Made by a program: the position numbers and the translations under genes | From: Lutibacter sp. | Lineage (GTDB): Bacteria > Bacteroidota > Bacteroidia > Flavobacteriales > Flavobacteriaceae | Length of the DNA: 8,647 bases | NCBI GenBank assembly: GCA_003516285.1 | Contig: DPCK01000132.1 | Location: 8,449-17,095 of the forward strand | Direction: 5' to 3' | In this document: positions 6,208-8,647 of the stretch, in pieces | Position numbering within the stretch: position 1 is the first letter of the stretch | Layout: every line of letters starts with the position of its first letter | The notes under the pieces: model-generated | Told to the model about the DNA's origin: nothing | Databases searched by the model: none | What the model saw: the letters and a program-made list of their open reading frames with translations, nothing else

Positions 6208-6594
6208 TTATAATAATTGTCGATTTTTGTAGAGAAGTTCAATGATTTCCCGATAATCGAAAGCCAAATTCAATTTTGAAGCATCATCAAACGTAAACCA
6301 ATTGTAATCCAATACTTCAAGTTCCTGAATTTTTATTTCCCCGGTCCAATTTCCCATAAATCGATAATATTTTCGGTCTTGCCAAATACCGGTTTTAATA
6401 ATTTCGGTAGGCGTAAAGTCTAAGTTGCACTCTTCCTTCACTTCCCTGATCACATTTTGTTCGGGAGTTTCTCCAATTTCAGCTCTTCCTCCCGGACAAC
6501 CCCAAAATTCGGGATAATTTTCTGTGTAATTGGAACGTTGCAACAACAGTATTTTTTTCTCTTGTAATATTATGCCAGAGGCGGCTAAAATCAT
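6208..6594 (-). CDS. Nudix hydrolase
   Basis: Nudix enzymes hydrolyse nucleoside diphosphates linked to another moiety, often as housecleaning or signalling enzymes; the substrate cannot be told here. The 128-aa product holds a Nudix box GRAEIGETPEQNVIREVKEE followed by CNL. This fits GX5EX7REUXEEXGU with the catalytic REVKEE intact, except that the final Gly is Asn. The N-terminal strands (ILAASGIILQEKKILLLQRS) and the WGCPGGR lead-in are typical of MutT-like members. The ATG at 6594 is 8 bp from the stop of the secreted-protein gene, so the genes are probably co-transcribed. Its TAA at 6210-6208 immediately precedes and is in frame with the pseudouridine synthase reading frame. Confidence 0.92.
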   Translation of the reverse strand: MILAASGIILQEKKILLLQRSNYTENYPEFWGCPGGRAEIGETPEQNVIREVKEECNLDFTPTEIIKTGIWQDRKYYRFMGNWTGEIKIQELEVLDYNWFTFDDASKLNLAFDYREIIELLYKNRQLL

Positions 6595-6602
6595 AAATTT
6601 TT

Positions 6603-7304
6603 TTATTTTTTAATGATGCCAAGCGTTGCAGTTTCGCCGGTTGATAAATTCCAATCCTTAGATGAAATAATGTTTCCCATAGCGTCATAAACAATCATTT
6701 CTGCAGTGTTCGGACCGGAATAACCTTGGTTTAACGCCTGAAAATCGATTCTGTTAAAGCCGTCTTCCAAATTGAGATACACCACAAAATAATTTCCTTT
6801 GAGTCCGATATTGGTGCTCACAACTTGATTGTTTAAGAAAATTTGGATTCGGTCTCCATCAATCAAACCAAAATCCCTGCATTCAATTTTAACGGTTTTT
6901 GTGGTGCTGTTAACGGTTCCCAAACTAAAATTGCTTTGCAGTTTTTTGTGGGTCACATCTTGTCCTTTCCAATATTTTTTGCCGATAATATCTCTGTCTT
7001 CCGGCAAGGTTTCCATTAAAAAATTAAGATTTTTGGAATTGGATTTATTTTGTTCCAAGTTTTTATCAATGGCGCTTGTGTTTAATTTCTCATCTACCTT
7101 AAAATCAATATTTTGATTTGGTGGCGTTATTTTATTGTTTTCAAAAGTGGCTTTTATGGGTGTTTTGCTTTTAAGGGTTCCGGATTGTCCATCCATTTTT
7201 AATGGCTTGGTGACAGATTTTCCGGAATCAATTTGTGAAAATAAATCAACAGAATAACAGCTAATAAAAAGTGTAAATAGAATTATTTTTAAGTTGTTGC
7301 TCAT
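6603..7304 (-). CDS. Conserved secreted protein of unknown function
   Basis: Taken from the ATG at 7304-7302 the product is 233 aa and starts MSNNLKIILFTLFISCYSVD, a signal peptide probably cleaved after LFSQ. A further ATG at 7322 (MKLKLKMSNN) and a TTG at 7346 are open in frame; I prefer 7304 because it gives a normal signal peptide and because the sigma-54-like sequence lies over the other two. Residues after the signal are low-complexity (Lys, Asn, Thr, Ser) up to about 100. A folded C-terminal domain follows, with VKIECRDFGLIDGDRIQIFL, then GFNRIDFQALNQGYSGPNTA and EMIVYDAMGN, predicted mostly beta strand. I do not know a named family; similar proteins occur in Flavobacteriaceae, with the FQALNQGxSGPNTAE motif as the most recognisable part. 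It heads the leftward unit with Nudix and pseudouridine synthase genes. Confidence 0.8.
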   Translation of the reverse strand: MSNNLKIILFTLFISCYSVDLFSQIDSGKSVTKPLKMDGQSGTLKSKTPIKATFENNKITPPNQNIDFKVDEKLNTSAIDKNLEQNKSNSKNLNFLMETLPEDRDIIGKKYWKGQDVTHKKLQSNFSLGTVNSTTKTVKIECRDFGLIDGDRIQIFLNNQVVSTNIGLKGNYFVVYLNLEDGFNRIDFQALNQGYSGPNTAEMIVYDAMGNIISSKDWNLSTGETATLGIIKK

Positions 7305-7329
7305 TTTCAGTTTTAATTTCATAGATAGC

Positions 7330-7347
7330 CGCAAAAAAAATGCCAAG
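7330..7347 (-). promoter_or_regulatory. Sigma-54-like -24/-12 promoter
   Basis: On the minus strand the sequence is CTTGGCATTTTTTTTGCG. TTGGCA and TTGC match the -24 and -12 elements, with GG and GC separated by exactly ten bases as sigma-54 (RpoN) requires. Transcription would start near 7319, giving a leader of about 15 nt to the ATG at 7304. No upstream activator site was identified, and chance cannot be excluded because the middle is a T8 run. Confidence 0.4.
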
Positions 7348-7381
7348 TATTGCAGACTTTTAATTTGCTGATAAAAGTAAT

Positions 7382-7409
7382 AAAAAATGCCCCAATTACT
7401 ATTGAGGCA
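7382..7409 (-). terminator. Rho-independent terminator after htpG
   Basis: Read on the minus strand, TGCCTCAA (7409-7402) pairs with TTGGGGCA (7395-7388), one G-U wobble included, plus an inner A-T pair. The stem is nine pairs, the loop AGTA, and a run of six T follows (complement of 7387-7382). It lies 34 bases after the htpG stop and separates that gene from the secreted-protein operon. Confidence 0.85.
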
Positions 7410-7442
7410 CTTTACTAATTGTTTGTTAAACTATTTTGATTG

Positions 7443-8647
7443 TTATTTAATCAGCTCAAAACTTCGTTTGATAAAATTGGTCAAATCTTCTCCGTGTAAC
7501 AAATTTTGTGAAAGTTTTGCCAAGTCAAATGCTTGTTTAATTAACGCTTCCTGTTTCTTTTTGGTTTTGGTGGCCAAAATTTTGCCCACCAATTCGTTGT
7601 TCGTATTCACTACCAAATTATACATATCCGGAAAATTTCCCATTCCCATAAATCCGCCGCCGCCTGTCGCCTGCATTTCTTTCATCCTGCGCATAAATTC
7701 TGGTTGCGTAATAATAAACGGATTTGCCGATGAATCCATCGCTTCTAACTGAACAGAATAGGTTTTTTTCGGAATTATTTCTTCAATAATAGGTTTTAAT
7801 TCTTCTATTTCCTTATCTGAAAGCTTGCTGATTTTGGCCTCGTCTTTTTTGATTAAATTGTCAATTTGATCAGCATCAACACGCGCAAAATGGATATTTT
7901 CTTTTGATCCTTCCAATTTTTGGATCAAGTGTGAAACAATCGGCGAATCTAACAACAAAACTTCATAGCCTTTTTCTTTTGCGGCATCAATATAACTGTG
8001 TTGCGCTTTTTCGTTTGATGCGTACAAAATAACAAGGTTGTTGTCTTTATCGGTTTGAAGCGGTTTTATTTTTTCTTGCAATTCTTCAAAAGTAAAATAG
8101 GTTCCGTCAACTGTTGGATACAAAGCGAATTTATCAGATTTTTCAAAGAATTTGTCTTCGGAAAGCATTCCGTATTCAATGATAATTTTGATGTCGTTCC
8201 ATTTTTCCTCAAATGCTTTTCGATCGTTTTTAAACAAACTGATGAGTTTGTCAGCCACTTTTCTTGTGATATAGCTCGCTATTTTTTTAACGGCAGCATC
8301 GCTTTGCAAATACGATCGGGAAACGTTTAATGGAATATCCGGTGAATCTATCACCCCGCGGAGCATCTGTAAAAAATCGGGCACAATTCCTTCCACATTA
8401 TCCGTTACAAAAACCTGATTTTGGTACAATTGAATCTTATCTTTCATCTGATCAATATTTTTGGTCAGTTTAGGAAAATATAAAATTCCGGTCAGGTTAA
8501 ACGGATAATCTACATTTAAATGAATATTAAATAATGGTTCTTCAAATTGCATTGGATACAATTCTCGGTAAAATTCCGCGTAATCTTCCTCTTTTAAATC
8601 GGTCGGGTTTTTTGTCCAAGCGGGATTCGGGTTGTTTACGATATTGT
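7443..8647 (-). CDS. htpG: Molecular chaperone HtpG (Hsp90), C-terminal two thirds (partial)
   Basis: The frame is open from the right window edge to its stop at 7443, giving 400 residues of a protein usually about 625 long, so the N-terminal ATPase domain lies outside the window. The visible part begins NIVNNPNPAWTKNPTDLKEE and leads into the middle domain with YPMQFEEPLFNIHLNVDYPF and LTGILYFPKL. The Hsp90 signature RGVIDSPDIPLNVSRSYL is at visible residues 96-113. The C-terminal dimerisation region contains a glycine-rich ATGGGGFMGMGNFPDMYNLV and the closing LAKLSQNLLHGEDLTNFI. HtpG is a cytosolic ATP-dependent homodimeric chaperone. The open TTG at 8561 is internal, not a start. A terminator follows. 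Confidence 0.97.
   Translation of the reverse strand, partial: NIVNNPNPAWTKNPTDLKEEDYAEFYRELYPMQFEEPLFNIHLNVDYPFNLTGILYFPKLTKNIDQMKDKIQLYQNQVFVTDNVEGIVPDFLQMLRGVIDSPDIPLNVSRSYLQSDAAVKKIASYITRKVADKLISLFKNDRKAFEEKWNDIKIIIEYGMLSEDKFFEKSDKFALYPTVDGTYFTFEELQEKIKPLQTDKDNNLVILYASNEKAQHSYIDAAKEKGYEVLLLDSPIVSHLIQKLEGSKENIHFARVDADQIDNLIKKDEAKISKLSDKEIEELKPIIEEIIPKKTYSVQLEAMDSSANPFIITQPEFMRRMKEMQATGGGGFMGMGNFPDMYNLVVNTNNELVGKILATKTKKKQEALIKQAFDLAKLSQNLLHGEDLTNFIKRSFELIK

Noticed and set aside
6479..6694. Leftward ORF of 71 codons overlapping the secreted-protein and Nudix genes
   Set aside because: It is out of frame with both recognisable genes and spans their junction.
7344..7346. TTG at 7346 as the start of the secreted protein
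   Set aside because: It would add a leader (AFFLRLSMKLKLK) before a normal signal peptide, and it overlaps the sigma-54-like element.
1..8647. Mobile elements, CRISPR arrays, tRNA or rRNA genes
   Set aside because: No transposase or integrase reading, no regularly spaced direct repeats, and no tRNA-like cloverleaf or rRNA sequence was found by eye.

Overview
The window looks like chromosomal DNA of a member of the Bacteroidota, most likely Flavobacteriaceae and close to Flavobacterium. The grounds are AT-rich coding and intergenic sequence, A-rich leaders without strong Shine-Dalgarno sites, candidate -7 boxes of the Bacteroidota type (TAnnTTTG), and family-typical proteins: an S46 dipeptidyl-peptidase, an SPFH/Arc gene cluster and HtpG. 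I see no tRNA, rRNA, insertion sequence, phage gene or CRISPR array.

Layout. 1-83 (minus): 5' end of a membrane protein resembling DUF819. 184-2398 (plus): an S46 dipeptidyl-peptidase, predicted DPP11-like, split by a one-base frameshift near 1336-1340 and followed by a strong hairpin terminator. 4336 down to 2465 (minus): a probable operon encoding a two-TM SPFH/Band 7 protein, a possible 21-residue hydrophobic peptide, a DUF4177-like protein of 55 aa, a two-TM PH-like membrane protein and an Arc-like ribbon-helix-helix protein of 55 aa. An inverted repeat sits at the operon promoter. 4450-5244 (plus): a secreted S1/P1-type zinc nuclease with all nine expected metal ligands. 7304 down to 5305 (minus): a tightly packed set of a conserved secreted protein of unknown function, a Nudix hydrolase and an RluA-family pseudouridine synthase. 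The synthase has no ATG, GTG or TTG start upstream of its S4-like domain and lies in frame behind the Nudix stop codon. A sequence resembling a sigma-54 -24/-12 promoter precedes this set. 8647 down to 7443 (minus): the middle and C-terminal domains of HtpG, truncated by the window edge and ended by a hairpin terminator.

How the genes relate. The S46 peptidase (peptide uptake nutrition) and the S1/P1 nuclease (extracellular or periplasmic nucleic-acid scavenging) fit a polymer-degrading lifestyle. The SPFH cluster joins membrane-anchored components to a small DNA-binding protein and is the best candidate here for an under-described system. The most important anomalies are the S46 frameshift and the missing start codon of the pseudouridine synthase. 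Both could be sequence errors or real lesions, and having two in 8.6 kb means read-level confirmation matters.
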